Below are positions 17,800 to 25,830 of a DNA stretch of 64,000 bases, piece by piece (position 1 is the stretch's first letter; each line of letters begins with the position of its first letter). Source of the stretch: an uncultured Collinsella sp. (GTDB taxonomy: Bacteria > Actinomycetota > Coriobacteriia > Coriobacteriales > Coriobacteriaceae). The stretch spans positions 87,509-151,508 of the forward strand of contig UQKQ01000005.1 in assembly GCA_900541645.1 (NCBI GenBank), read 5' to 3'. The notes below the pieces were generated by a model. That model had not been told where the DNA came from, did not search any database, and was given only the letters and a program-made list of their open reading frames with translations. A program made the position numbers and the translations under genes.

Positions 17800-17828
17800 T
17801 TGACACGTTCACAAGTGCCCACTATCAT
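17800..17828 (+). promoter_or_regulatory. Sigma-70-type promoter of the cbiK-transporter operon
   Basis: A consensus TTGACA (17800-17805) is followed after exactly 17 bases by TATCAT (17823-17828), predicting a start near 17835. This places the cobalamin riboswitch inside the 5' leader of the plus-strand operon. No equally good promoter was found on the opposite strand for cbiF. Confidence 0.8.
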
Positions 17829-17879
17829 AGTAAAAGTTTCGGCAACGAGCATATGACAATCGGATAAAAGGAAATGACC

Positions 17880-18010
17880 GGCGCGGCGCCCGCACAGCCC
17901 GCGCTGGCTTGCGGAGGGAACCAGGTGGGAATCCTGGGCAAGGGACATTACTGTATAGGACGCGCGGGCGAACCGCCTCGCGCCCCAAGCCAGACTGCTT
18001 CGCCTTTTCC
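17880..18010 (+). promoter_or_regulatory. Cobalamin riboswitch
   Basis: The plus strand carries the cobalamin-aptamer pattern in order: GGGAACCAGGTGGGAATCCT from 17916, ACTGTA at 17950-17955 (the B12-box core), and AAGCCAGACTGC at 17987-17998 before a closing GCC. The GGTG...AATCC helix and the AAGCCAG block near the 3' side fit the class II-like aptamer. It lies 120 bases before cbiK, so binding of adenosylcobalamin should repress the CbiK/transport operon. Exact boundaries need a covariance model. Confidence 0.85.
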
Positions 18011-18011
18011 T

Positions 18012-18068
18012 CACGGCATCGCCGTGGCGTTAGCTCCTTGTGAACCCCGAGGGGTGCGCTTTTCTTTC
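18012..18068 (+). terminator. Riboswitch expression platform with candidate terminator
   Basis: After the aptamer come a perfect hairpin CACGGC-ATC-GCCGTG (18012-18026) and a second, ACCCC-GA-GGGGT (18044-18055), followed by GCGCTTTTCTTTC. The second hairpin with its T-rich tail can act as the off-state terminator before the cbiK ribosome site at about 18113-18121. The loop of two bases is tight, so the base pairing in the cell is probably slightly different. Confidence 0.5.
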
Positions 18069-18126
18069 GCTTGTGCCGACAAGCAACTGTCGCCGGGGGA
18101 CCGGCAAACCGAGGAAAGGAAAAACC

Positions 18127-19053
18127 ATGTCCGACCAGATGTCACGCCGCGGCTTCATGGGCGCCGCAGCAACCGGAGCCGTCGCGCTCGCCGGAGTCGC
18201 GCTCGCGGGCTGCTCCAACACCTCCGCGAGTTCCGAAAAATCGAGTGAAAAGGAGAAGGCCGTGAAGCCGGTCATCCTCGTCACGAGCTTCGGCACGAGC
18301 TACAACGACTCGCGCCACATCACCATCGGCGCCATCGAAGACGCTATCCGCGAGAAGTACTGGCAGGACTACGACATTCGCCGCGCCTTCACCGCGCAGA
18401 TCATCATCGACAAGCTGAAGAAGCGCGACGGCATCACGATCGACAACATGACCGAGGCGCTCGACCGCTGCGTGGAAGACGGCGTGAAGGAAATCGTCGT
18501 GCAGCCGACGCATCTCATGGGTGGCCTGGAATACACCGACGTGAAAGACGAGCTCGACAAGTACGCCGACAAGTTCGACAAGATCTCGCTCGGCGACCCG
18601 CTGCTCACCTCCGACGACGACTACAAGAAGGTGGCCGCAGCCATTAAGGAGAACATGGCGTCCTTCGACGACGGCAAGACGGCGCTGTGCCTCATGGGCC
18701 ACGGCACCGAAGCCGATTCCAACGCCGACTATGCCAAGATGCAGGAAGTGTTTAAGAACGAGGGCTTGACGCAGTTCTTCGTCGGCACCGTCGAAGCCGA
18801 ACCGACCTGCGAGGATGTTATCGCCGCCGCGAGCGCCGCAGGCTACAAGAAGGCCGTGCTCGCGCCGTTCATGGTGGTCGCGGGCGACCACGCGAATAAC
18901 GACATGGCAGACGAGACCGACCCCGACAGCTGGGCTGCGAAGTTCGTGGCCGCCGGCTTCGAAGTGACGTGCCTGCTCCAGGGTCTGGGACAGAACGTCG
19001 CGGTCGACGACATCTACGTCTCGCACGTGGACGACGCCATCGCCAAGCTGTAA
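18127..19053 (+). CDS. cbiK: Sirohydrochlorin cobaltochelatase CbiK, Tat-exported lipoprotein
   Basis: CbiK inserts cobalt into sirohydrochlorin, the entry step of anaerobic B12 synthesis. Residues about 45-305 match CbiK: ILVTSFGTSYNDSR, RRAFTAQIIIDKLKKRDG, VVQPTHLMGG, LCLMGHGTEAD, and LAPFMVVAGDHANNDM, with the metal-binding histidines. The first about 28 residues are unusual for a cytoplasmic enzyme: SRRGFMGAAA is a twin-arginine signal and LAGC is a lipobox, predicting a folded, lipid-anchored enzyme outside the membrane. ATG at 18127 follows a strong AGGAAAGGA site. It leads an operon with two more lipoproteins and an ABC importer. Confidence 0.92.
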   Translation: MSDQMSRRGFMGAAATGAVALAGVALAGCSNTSASSEKSSEKEKAVKPVILVTSFGTSYNDSRHITIGAIEDAIREKYWQDYDIRRAFTAQIIIDKLKKRDGITIDNMTEALDRCVEDGVKEIVVQPTHLMGGLEYTDVKDELDKYADKFDKISLGDPLLTSDDDYKKVAAAIKENMASFDDGKTALCLMGHGTEADSNADYAKMQEVFKNEGLTQFFVGTVEAEPTCEDVIAAASAAGYKKAVLAPFMVVAGDHANNDMADETDPDSWAAKFVAAGFEVTCLLQGLGQNVAVDDIYVSHVDDAIAKL

Positions 19054-19062
19054 ACTCGCCGC

Positions 19063-19134
19063 GCACGGGGGCGCCGGTCGCGTCCCCGTGCAACGGGCAT
19101 GCGCCTTCCCCGACTGACGGCGCATGCCCGTTGC
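19063..19134. promoter_or_regulatory. Strong paired hairpins between cbiK and the lipoprotein gene
   Basis: Two overlapping inverted repeats fill this gap: GCACGGGG/CCCCGTGC (19063-19070 with 19084-19091) and a perfect 16-base stem at 19090-19105 with 19119-19134. They share two bases, so they are mutually exclusive or stacked. No T-run follows, so they look more like an mRNA stability or processing element, or a leaky terminator that sets the cbiK to transporter ratio. Confidence 0.6.
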
Positions 19135-19198
19135 ATTCGCATCCCGCCCGCCCACCGCACGGCGCGGGCGGTCGAAGCGATTGAAAGGAACCCCCTCC

Positions 19199-19732
19199 AT
19201 GTTGAAGAAAACCCTCGCCTTCGCCCTGTCAGCGGCGCTTTTCGCGTTTTCGCTCGCCGGCTGCGGCGGAAATTCAATCGACAGCGCAAAGGCAAGCGAT
19301 GCCGATTCCCAGGAAAAGACCGAACAGGCGGCCGATGCGCCCGAGGGCGCAAGCGCTGCCCCCATCACCGCCGACAAGGTGGCCGACGGCACCTATCCGA
19401 TCACCGTAGATTCCAGCTCGAACATGTTCAGGATTGTGGACGCCCAGCTCATCGTGGAAAACGGCTCCATGCACTGCGTGATGACGCTTTCCGGCACGGG
19501 CTACGGCAAGCTCTTCATGGGCACGGGCGACGAGGCTGCCGCCGCGAGCGAGGCCGACTTCATCCCCTATGTGGAAAACGCGGAAGGCAAGTACACCTAC
19601 GACGTGCCCGTTGAAGCGCTCGACGAGGACACCGCCTGCGCCGCGTGGAGTATTAGAAAAGAGCAGTGGTACGACCGCACGCTCGTGTTCGAATCCGCCG
19701 GCGTCGATCTGCGCGCCGACGCACTGAAGTAA
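19199..19732 (+). CDS. Lipoprotein with one NEAT-like/Ig-like ligand-binding domain (function unproven)
   Basis: The 177-residue product has a lipoprotein signal ending LAGCGG, a Ser/Asp/Glu-rich linker, then one compact domain (about 65-175) with a run of alternating strands: YPITVDSSSNMFRIVD, MTLSGTGYGKLFMGT, YTYDVPVEALDED and KEQWYDRTLVF. I do not recognise the exact family. The pattern recalls small beta-sandwich domains that accompany iron or tetrapyrrole importers, and the N-terminal domain of the next protein has a similar layout. Position after cbiK suggests a corrinoid or porphyrin ligand, but that is inference. Confidence 0.72.
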   Translation: MLKKTLAFALSAALFAFSLAGCGGNSIDSAKASDADSQEKTEQAADAPEGASAAPITADKVADGTYPITVDSSSNMFRIVDAQLIVENGSMHCVMTLSGTGYGKLFMGTGDEAAAASEADFIPYVENAEGKYTYDVPVEALDEDTACAAWSIRKEQWYDRTLVFESAGVDLRADALK

Positions 19733-19736
19733 CGCC

Positions 19737-21308
19737 ATGCGGTCGATTCTTCCCAAGGGGGAAAGCAGGAAGCGTCGCAGCATCGCGGTGCGCGCGATCG
19801 CCTGCGTTCTCGTCGCCCTGCTCGCGCTTCCCTTCGCGGGGTGCAGTGCGAGCCCGAACGCGACCGGTGGCACGGCAGGCTCTCAGGAATACACTGTGAG
19901 CGTCTCGCTCTCCGGCGGGTCAGGGCGCGCAAGCATCGCCTCACCCACCACAATTGTGAAGGATGGCGACACCTACACCGCGACCATCACCTGGTCGAGT
20001 TCGAACTACGACAAGATGACCGTCGACGGCGTAGACTACGCGCCCATAAACGACGGCGGCAACTCCACGTTCGAGATACCCGTCACGCTCGACGAGGACA
20101 TCGCCGTGTCGGCCGAGACCGTCGCCATGTCGACACCGCACACCATCGACTACACGATCCACTTCGACTCATCCACCATGAAGAAGAAAACGGGCGACGA
20201 TGCAAGCGGCGACTCCCCTGCGGGAACGGCTTCAAGCGCCGCGGCCGACTTCCACAACGCCGATTTGGGCTGCGGCTGGGAGCCGACGGGGACGCTTCAG
20301 CTAGAATACGCCAAGCACTTCACTGTCGACGAGTTCGAAGGCGGCTTGCGGCTTATCTGCGTTTCGAACGGGGAGCGCTTCCTCGTGGTGCCGCAGGATG
20401 CGAAGGTACCTGATGGGTTGAGCTCCGACATCGCGGTCATAAGGCGCCCCGCCGACAAGGTGTACCTCGTGTCGTCGGCGACGATGTGCCTGGTCGACGC
20501 GCTCGATGCGAACGACAATATCCTCATGTCGGGCACGAAGGCCGACGATTGCTCGGTCGGGGGCTTCAAAAGCGCGCTCGAAAGTGGGGCGATCGCCTAC
20601 GGCGGCAAGTACAGCGCGCCCGACTACGAGCGAATATCGGCCTCGGGCTGCACGCTCGCCATCGAGAACACCATGATCAACCACACGCCCGATGTGAAGG
20701 AAAAGCTGCAGAAGCTCGGGCTCGTCGTGCTCACCGAACAGTCGTCGAGCGAGCCCGAAGCACTCGGGCGCGTCGAGTGGATTAAGCTTTTCGGCGTCCT
20801 GTTCGACAAGGAAGACGAGGCCGCGCACCTGTTCAACGAGCAGAAGGCCCGCGTCGAGCAAACGTCGAGGCTCGCGTCGTCAGGTAAAACCGTGGCGTAT
20901 TTCTACATTAACTCGAACGGGGCCGCCGTCACGCGGCGGGCGGGCGACTACGTGGCGCAGATGATCGAGCTTGCAGGCGGCAGCTACGCGCTCGATGACG
21001 CGCAGACGGCGTCGACGTCAGGTTCGTCAGTAACGCTCGAAATGGAGCGCTTCTACGCGACGGCGAAGGATGCCGACATCATCGTCTACAACGGCACCAT
21101 CGACGAATCGGTTGCCACCTTGAACGACTTCGTAAGCAAAAACGCGCTATTGTCGCAGTTCAAAGCCGTGAAGAACGGCAACGTCTGGGTCACATGCGCC
21201 GACATGTACCAGCAGATGACTTCTACCGCCGACATTATCGACGAGCTGCACGGGGCGTTCACCGGCGATGACGCGAGCGACTTCCATTATCTGAGGAAGC
21301 TTGGCTAG
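19737..21308 (+). CDS. ABC transporter substrate-binding lipoprotein, BtuF/FecB type, with extra N-terminal domain
   Basis: The 523-residue lipoprotein (lipobox FAGC near residue 36) has an N-terminal beta-rich domain (about 45-145; TITWSSSNYDKMTVDG, STFEIPVTLDED) and a C-terminal periplasmic-binding fold (about 190-515). The latter shows the helical-backbone TroA/FecB layout with RLICVSNGERFLVV, DKVYLVSSATMCLVDAL and a late VWVTCADMYQQM segment. Such proteins capture metal chelates, heme or corrinoids. It starts 4 bases after the preceding stop and precedes the permease, so it is the binding protein of that importer. Confidence 0.85.
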   Translation: MRSILPKGESRKRRSIAVRAIACVLVALLALPFAGCSASPNATGGTAGSQEYTVSVSLSGGSGRASIASPTTIVKDGDTYTATITWSSSNYDKMTVDGVDYAPINDGGNSTFEIPVTLDEDIAVSAETVAMSTPHTIDYTIHFDSSTMKKKTGDDASGDSPAGTASSAAADFHNADLGCGWEPTGTLQLEYAKHFTVDEFEGGLRLICVSNGERFLVVPQDAKVPDGLSSDIAVIRRPADKVYLVSSATMCLVDALDANDNILMSGTKADDCSVGGFKSALESGAIAYGGKYSAPDYERISASGCTLAIENTMINHTPDVKEKLQKLGLVVLTEQSSSEPEALGRVEWIKLFGVLFDKEDEAAHLFNEQKARVEQTSRLASSGKTVAYFYINSNGAAVTRRAGDYVAQMIELAGGSYALDDAQTASTSGSSVTLEMERFYATAKDADIIVYNGTIDESVATLNDFVSKNALLSQFKAVKNGNVWVTCADMYQQMTSTADIIDELHGAFTGDDASDFHYLRKLG

Positions 21309-21312
21309 CGTC

Positions 21313-22353
21313 ATGAGAAGCCGGCTTTCCATGACATACGACGAATCGGGACGCGCCGCGCGGTGTCGCGTCGTGACGGCGCTGCTCGCTGTTGTCCTCA
21401 TCGTGCTCGTCGGGGCCAACCTGTGCATCGGGAGCGTGCTCGTGCCCGCAGACCACATCCCCGGCATCCTTTCGGGCGGCGCGGCCAATTCCATGGAAAG
21501 CCAAGTCATCTGGGAGATTCGCCTGCCGCGCGTGCTTTCAGCCGTGCTTCTCGGCGGGGCACTTTCGCTCTCCGGGTTCCTGCTGCAGACGTTTTTCAAC
21601 AACCCCATCGCCGACCCGTTCATCTTGGGCGTCTCCTCGGGCGCAAAGTTCGTCGTCGCGCTTACGATGATCGTGCTTCTGGGCGCGAACCAGGCCATGT
21701 CCTCGCCGGCCATGGTGGCCGCAGCGTTTCTGGGATCGCTTATCACCATCGGCTTCGTGCTCCTCATCGCACGGCGCATAAGTTCCATGGCCATGCTCAT
21801 CGTGGCGGGCGTCATGGTGGGATACATCTGCTCGGCGGCGACGAACTTTCTCATCGCCTTCGCCGACGACCAGTCCATCGTGAACCTGCACAACTGGTCT
21901 TTGGGTAGCTTCTCGGGTTCGAGCTGGGACGACATTGCGGTCATCGCGGTCGTGGTGATCACCGTGAGCGCATGCGTATTCGCGATATCGAAGCCCCTTT
22001 CCGCCTTCCAGCTGGGAGAAGCCTACGCGAAAAGCGTCGGCGTGAACGTCGCACGCTTCCGCGTGGTGCTCGTCCTTCTAGCGAGCATGCTCTCCGCCTG
22101 CGTGACCGCGTTCGCTGGTCCGGTGTCGTTCGTAGGCATCGCGGTTCCGCATCTCGTAAAGTCGGCGCTGAAGTCGTCGAAGCCCATCCGCGTGATTCCT
22201 GCGTGCTTCTTGGGAGGCGCCATCTTCTGCGCGGGTTGCGATTTGATCGCGCGCACGCTGTTCTCTCCCGTCGAGCTTTCCATCAGCGCCGTCACCGCCA
22301 TCTTCGGCGCGCCGGTGGTTATCGCACTCATGTTGAAGAAGCGGGTGAGGTAG
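21313..22353 (+). CDS. btuC: ABC transporter permease, FecCD/BtuC family
   Basis: About 346 residues with the multi-membrane pattern of BtuC/FecCD permeases. Diagnostic stretches are EIRLPRVLSAVLLGGALSLSG near residue 67, FFNNPIADPFILGVSSGAK near 95, and the late FAGPVSFVGIAVPHLVK. It forms the channel for the binding protein upstream and the ATPase downstream. ATG at 21313 is used; a TTG at 21301 overlapping the previous stop is also possible. Corrinoid is favoured over iron-siderophore as substrate because of the riboswitch, but the family alone does not decide it. Confidence 0.9.
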   Translation: MRSRLSMTYDESGRAARCRVVTALLAVVLIVLVGANLCIGSVLVPADHIPGILSGGAANSMESQVIWEIRLPRVLSAVLLGGALSLSGFLLQTFFNNPIADPFILGVSSGAKFVVALTMIVLLGANQAMSSPAMVAAAFLGSLITIGFVLLIARRISSMAMLIVAGVMVGYICSAATNFLIAFADDQSIVNLHNWSLGSFSGSSWDDIAVIAVVVITVSACVFAISKPLSAFQLGEAYAKSVGVNVARFRVVLVLLASMLSACVTAFAGPVSFVGIAVPHLVKSALKSSKPIRVIPACFLGGAIFCAGCDLIARTLFSPVELSISAVTAIFGAPVVIALMLKKRVR

Positions 22354-23574
22354 ATGGGGGAATTCGTGCCGCGGCCCAAAACGCTCGGAGGGGAGTCGAA
22401 CCTCGAAACCCCGGTAAAAACGCAGGCTGACGGAGCGCCGCTTTTCCGCATAAGCGACCTGTCGGCGGGCTACGACAAGAAGGTCGTAGTCGAAGGCGTC
22501 GAGCTGGAGGTTCGCGCGGGCGACGTCGTGGCGCTCATCGGGCCGAACGGCTCGGGCAAGTCGACCATCTTGAAAACCATCACACGCCATCTGGTACCGC
22601 TTGCCGGCGCGGTCGAGCTCGACGGGCGGGAGATTTCCCGATGGAAGACGGCGGAGTTCGCAAGGAACCTTGCCGTTATGCTGACAGATCGACCCCGGAC
22701 CGAGCTCCTCACCTGCCGCGATATCGTAGAGGCGGGAAGGCATCCCTACACCGGGCGAATGGGCACACTCTCGCCCGACGACCATAGTCGGGTCGACGAG
22801 GCCATGAAAACCGCACATGTGGAAGAGCTCGCCGAGCGCGACTTCATGCAGATAAGCGACGGGCAACGCCAGCGCGTCATGCTCGCACGAGCCATCGCGC
22901 AGGATCCGCGTGTGCTCGTGCTCGACGAGCCCACGTCGTATCTCGATATCCGCTACCAGATCGACCTGCTGCGAATACTTCGCCACCTTTCGAAATCGCG
23001 GAATGTGGCTGTCATCATGTCCATCCACGAACTCGAGCTCGCGCAGAAAAGCGCCGACAAGGTGATTTGCGTGAAGGACGGCCGGGTCTTCCGCGCCGGC
23101 GCACCCGAGGACATATTCACGCGCGAGACGATTGGCGAGCTCTACGGCCTTCAACATGGCACCTTCAACGAGAGCTTCGGCAGCGTGGAAATTGGGCGCC
23201 CACACGGCGATGCGCACACGTTCGTCATCGCCGGCGCAGGTACGGGGTCGGCTGTGTTTCGCCAGCTCATCCGGCAGGGCAAGGCGTTCTACGCGGGCGT
23301 TCTGCACGAAGGGGACATCGACTGCGAGCTCGCGCGCGACCTAGCGACGGAATGCGTGGCCGAGCGCGCCTTCGAGCCGATCGGGGATAAAACCATAGCC
23401 CGCGCCAAAGAGCTCCTCGTCCACTGTGCGCGCCTTATCGTGTGCCCCGCCGCCTTCGGCACCATAAACGCCCGCAACGCAGAGCTCGTCGAATTCGCAC
23501 GCTCGCATGGTATCGAGGTCATGCGAGCGTGCGAAGGTGCATCGGAGGATTCCCAATTGGAGTGGGAAGGATAA
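22354..23574 (+). CDS. btuD: Corrinoid-type ABC transporter ATP-binding protein with C-terminal extension
   Basis: The 406-residue protein starts directly after the permease stop. Residues about 28-265 are an ABC ATPase: GPNGSGKS, SDGQRQRVMLARA (a variant signature with ISDGQ), VLVLDEPTSYLDIR and the switch histidine in SIHELE. Residues about 285-400 form an extra domain beginning FVIAGAGTGSAVFRQLIRQG, followed by YAGVLHEGDIDCELA and a repeated nucleotide-fold-like pattern. A similar tail is known in archaeal-type BtuD proteins, which supports a corrinoid importer. It is the last gene before the IS3 scar. Confidence 0.88.
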   Translation: MGEFVPRPKTLGGESNLETPVKTQADGAPLFRISDLSAGYDKKVVVEGVELEVRAGDVVALIGPNGSGKSTILKTITRHLVPLAGAVELDGREISRWKTAEFARNLAVMLTDRPRTELLTCRDIVEAGRHPYTGRMGTLSPDDHSRVDEAMKTAHVEELAERDFMQISDGQRQRVMLARAIAQDPRVLVLDEPTSYLDIRYQIDLLRILRHLSKSRNVAVIMSIHELELAQKSADKVICVKDGRVFRAGAPEDIFTRETIGELYGLQHGTFNESFGSVEIGRPHGDAHTFVIAGAGTGSAVFRQLIRQGKAFYAGVLHEGDIDCELARDLATECVAERAFEPIGDKTIARAKELLVHCARLIVCPAAFGTINARNAELVEFARSHGIEVMRACEGASEDSQLEWEG

Positions 23575-23603
23575 ACTGGACTTTCATTTAAGGATCCTAA
23601 GGC

Positions 23604-23684
23604 TACAGCTCCTACGCCGGCGAGGTCTCCAAGGCGCCGGAGAACCTCGTGAACAGGAATTTCCACGCCGACGAGCTCAACTAG
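23604..23684 (+). pseudogene. IS3-family (IS150-type) transposase OrfB remnant
   Basis: An open frame of 26 codons with a stop, beginning YSSYAGEVSKAPENL and continuing NRNFHADELN. This matches the segment of IS3-family OrfB just before the DDE core, usually YSSYxGEIS.APENLI.R.F.A..PN. The match is cut off on both sides, so it is a scar. It lies 30 bases after the btuD stop and 2 bases before the convergent TetR gene, marking the right border of the cobalamin block. Confidence 0.72.
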
Positions 23685-23686
23685 GC

Positions 23687-24298
23687 CTAATCCAAACGAG
23701 ATTCCAGACTCGACAGGCCATTGAGGGTCAGATCGTTGGCGACCTCAGAGACGCGCTCAATAGGAACCGAGCCGTCAGACAGCGCCCACGTGCGATAGAT
23801 ACCGATAATACCCGACAGCAAAAACGCCAGATAGTAGTCGAACATCTCGTCCTTGAGACCTTGGGGCAGCAGATCGCGCTCGGCAATCTCGTGCTCGAGC
23901 GGTGCACGAAGACGAGCCATAAAATCATCGAGCGGTATGTTCTCGATCAGCTGACGATTGAGCACCAGGTTGTTGCACAGCGCCTCGTTAACGGTTTTAA
24001 AGAAGGTCGCCGCCGCGCCAAGGGCGCGCTCGTTGGTGTCGCCGTCCATGGAAGCAAGCGTTTTCTCGACCGAGTCGACAATCATCTCCACAACATCGAC
24101 GGCAATGGCATCGAGCAGGCCGTCAACCGTACCAAAGTGAACGTAAAAAGTCTTGCGGTCGACATTGGCCTCGCGCGCGATGGCACTCACCGTAATGTCT
24201 GCCAACGGCTTTTCCATGAGCAGGCGCTCGAAAGCAGAAAGGATGGCATTGCGGCTGCGAACGATGCGGCGGTCAAGACGCGGTTTGCTGGTTGCCAT
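23687..24298 (-). CDS. TetR-family transcriptional regulator
   Basis: The 203-residue protein has an N-terminal TetR helix-turn-helix (about 12-58: IVRSRNAILSAFERLL, ITVSAIAREANVDRKTFYVHFG) and a helical ligand-binding C-terminal domain without a recognisable ligand. ATG at 24298 follows an AAGGG site; an earlier start at 24325 adds nine residues and is less likely. It is divergent in composition from the cobalamin block next to it. No clear target gene: the next gene on its strand lies upstream, so it may regulate itself or an unlinked gene. Confidence 0.88.
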   Translation of the reverse strand: MATSKPRLDRRIVRSRNAILSAFERLLMEKPLADITVSAIAREANVDRKTFYVHFGTVDGLLDAIAVDVVEMIVDSVEKTLASMDGDTNERALGAAATFFKTVNEALCNNLVLNRQLIENIPLDDFMARLRAPLEHEIAERDLLPQGLKDEMFDYYLAFLLSGIIGIYRTWALSDGSVPIERVSEVANDLTLNGLSSLESRLD

Positions 24299-24414
24299 GG
24301 GCGTGTCCCTTCGATATGCGAGCATTCATCAACAGATGAGAGATAATCTACGTAAGAGGATTATCCCCCATACGGCACAAATATGCCCCGCGTCATGAAG
24401 AACGCACGACTGCC

Positions 24415-25722
24415 CTACTGCGACTTAGGATGCTTCTTCTTATTAAGTGCCGACGGAGATACGCGAATACCATCGCCTGTCTGGCGCACATAGGCTTTAT
24501 GAGCCGGCTTAGCGGTCCCAGAAGCCTTCTGAGCGTGCTTCCTGGGATCAACGGTAACAGCATTCGTGGGGTGCGGCTTAGTGGGCGCAGAGGGCGTCTG
24601 AGGCGTGCGGCCGAGCTTGCGCATCACACGATCCCAGCGCGCATGGATGCTCTCGTTGTGGGCGCTCTTAAGTCCCAGCAGAGGCGCAGCCAAAATGGTA
24701 GGGGCAATAAACGTAATGAGACGCCACAGCAGATAGCCGGCGGTCGAAGCCGACCCAAAGAAATGACCCAAGAACAATGCAAAGCCGCCCTCAGCGCCAC
24801 CAGTTCCACCGGGCAAGGGGACCGCAGAGCTCAGCAACTGGACAAAGGCGCTCGCGGCCATGACCGAGAAAAAGTCGACCTCGTGGTGGCCAAAGGCAAG
24901 CATTAGGAAATACGGAACCAGATAGAAAAACGCGAGCTGCAGCATGGTGATAAACACAGTGAGCAGCATGGAAGAAAAATGTCCGGCTGAAAGCTTGAAC
25001 TTCTCGGAGAAGGAGTAGATCTCGCCATCGACAAACGTGCGCCATCCCTCGATCTTAGTGGCCGAGACACCAATGCGCTCAAGCCAATTGATGATGCAGT
25101 GGGCGACGCGCGTGACGGTCTTAGGCATGAGCGCGACGGCGAAGATGCCAAGCAAGATGCAGCAGTGCCCACCAAAGCTAAAGACGCACAGCAGCGTCAT
25201 GTCGCCATAGCGCTCGGCAAAAAACGGCATGCGAGCAAGCAGTAGGATAGCGCCCCAGGAAACGAGGCCAAACTGATACACGATAAAGCGCGTGAATTGC
25301 GTGGCTCCGGCCTCGCCGACATTTTGGCCCGCCTTGGTCAGGCGGTAGATCTGAGCAGGAGTCGAGCCCATCATCATAGGTGTGAGGTTGCCAAAGAAGA
25401 TGCCGCTCGCCTCGACCGAAATGAGGTCGCGAATGCCGACGGGTGAATTGGGGTCGAGCCAGACAGCGATCGCATAGGCCACAATGCCAAAGAACAGGTA
25501 CAGGAACATACAAAAGCATGCAGCAGCGAGCCAAGGCGCCTGGACGCTCGACATTGCGGCCCAGAACTGCCCCATCTGCCCGGTTACCACCAGATAGACG
25601 ATATAACCCACCAGCACGACGCCGATAAAAATGGCGCCGCGGCGTGCGCTCTTATTGTCATCTCCGCCCGAGGCCTCAACCTCGACCTGGGGCTTAGACG
25701 TATGCTGAGAGGACTCCGTCAT
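24415..25722 (-). CDS. Lysylphosphatidylglycerol synthase TM-region / AglD-type flippase-like membrane protein
   Basis: The 435-residue protein has about eight membrane segments between residues 30 and 365 and contains GNLTPMMMGSTPAQIYRL, plus LLSSAVPLPGGTGGAEGGFALF, motifs of the UPF0104/LPG_synthase_TM family. Members include the flippase half of MprF and AglD-like proteins that handle lipid-linked sugars. There is no soluble lysyltransferase domain, and the C-terminal about 70 residues are basic and low-complexity. ATG at 25722 is supported by an AGAAGGAG site. The exact lipid substrate is unknown. Confidence 0.82.
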   Translation of the reverse strand: MTESSQHTSKPQVEVEASGGDDNKSARRGAIFIGVVLVGYIVYLVVTGQMGQFWAAMSSVQAPWLAAACFCMFLYLFFGIVAYAIAVWLDPNSPVGIRDLISVEASGIFFGNLTPMMMGSTPAQIYRLTKAGQNVGEAGATQFTRFIVYQFGLVSWGAILLLARMPFFAERYGDMTLLCVFSFGGHCCILLGIFAVALMPKTVTRVAHCIINWLERIGVSATKIEGWRTFVDGEIYSFSEKFKLSAGHFSSMLLTVFITMLQLAFFYLVPYFLMLAFGHHEVDFFSVMAASAFVQLLSSAVPLPGGTGGAEGGFALFLGHFFGSASTAGYLLWRLITFIAPTILAAPLLGLKSAHNESIHARWDRVMRKLGRTPQTPSAPTKPHPTNAVTVDPRKHAQKASGTAKPAHKAYVRQTGDGIRVSPSALNKKKHPKSQ

Positions 25723-25830
25723 GAGACTCCTTCTAACAGTCAAAATATCTTGGATATTGTACCCGTAAGGGCCATAAGCAGAACGCAAAGCTCTGGTTCA
25801 AACGGGAATTGCAGACGGTTGTTTGAAAAT

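Noticed and set aside
17669..17830. A second cobalamin riboswitch on the minus strand before cbiF
   Set aside because: The reverse complement has GC-rich stems and an AAGCCAG-like string, but no ACTGT core and no GGTG...AATCC helix in the right order.
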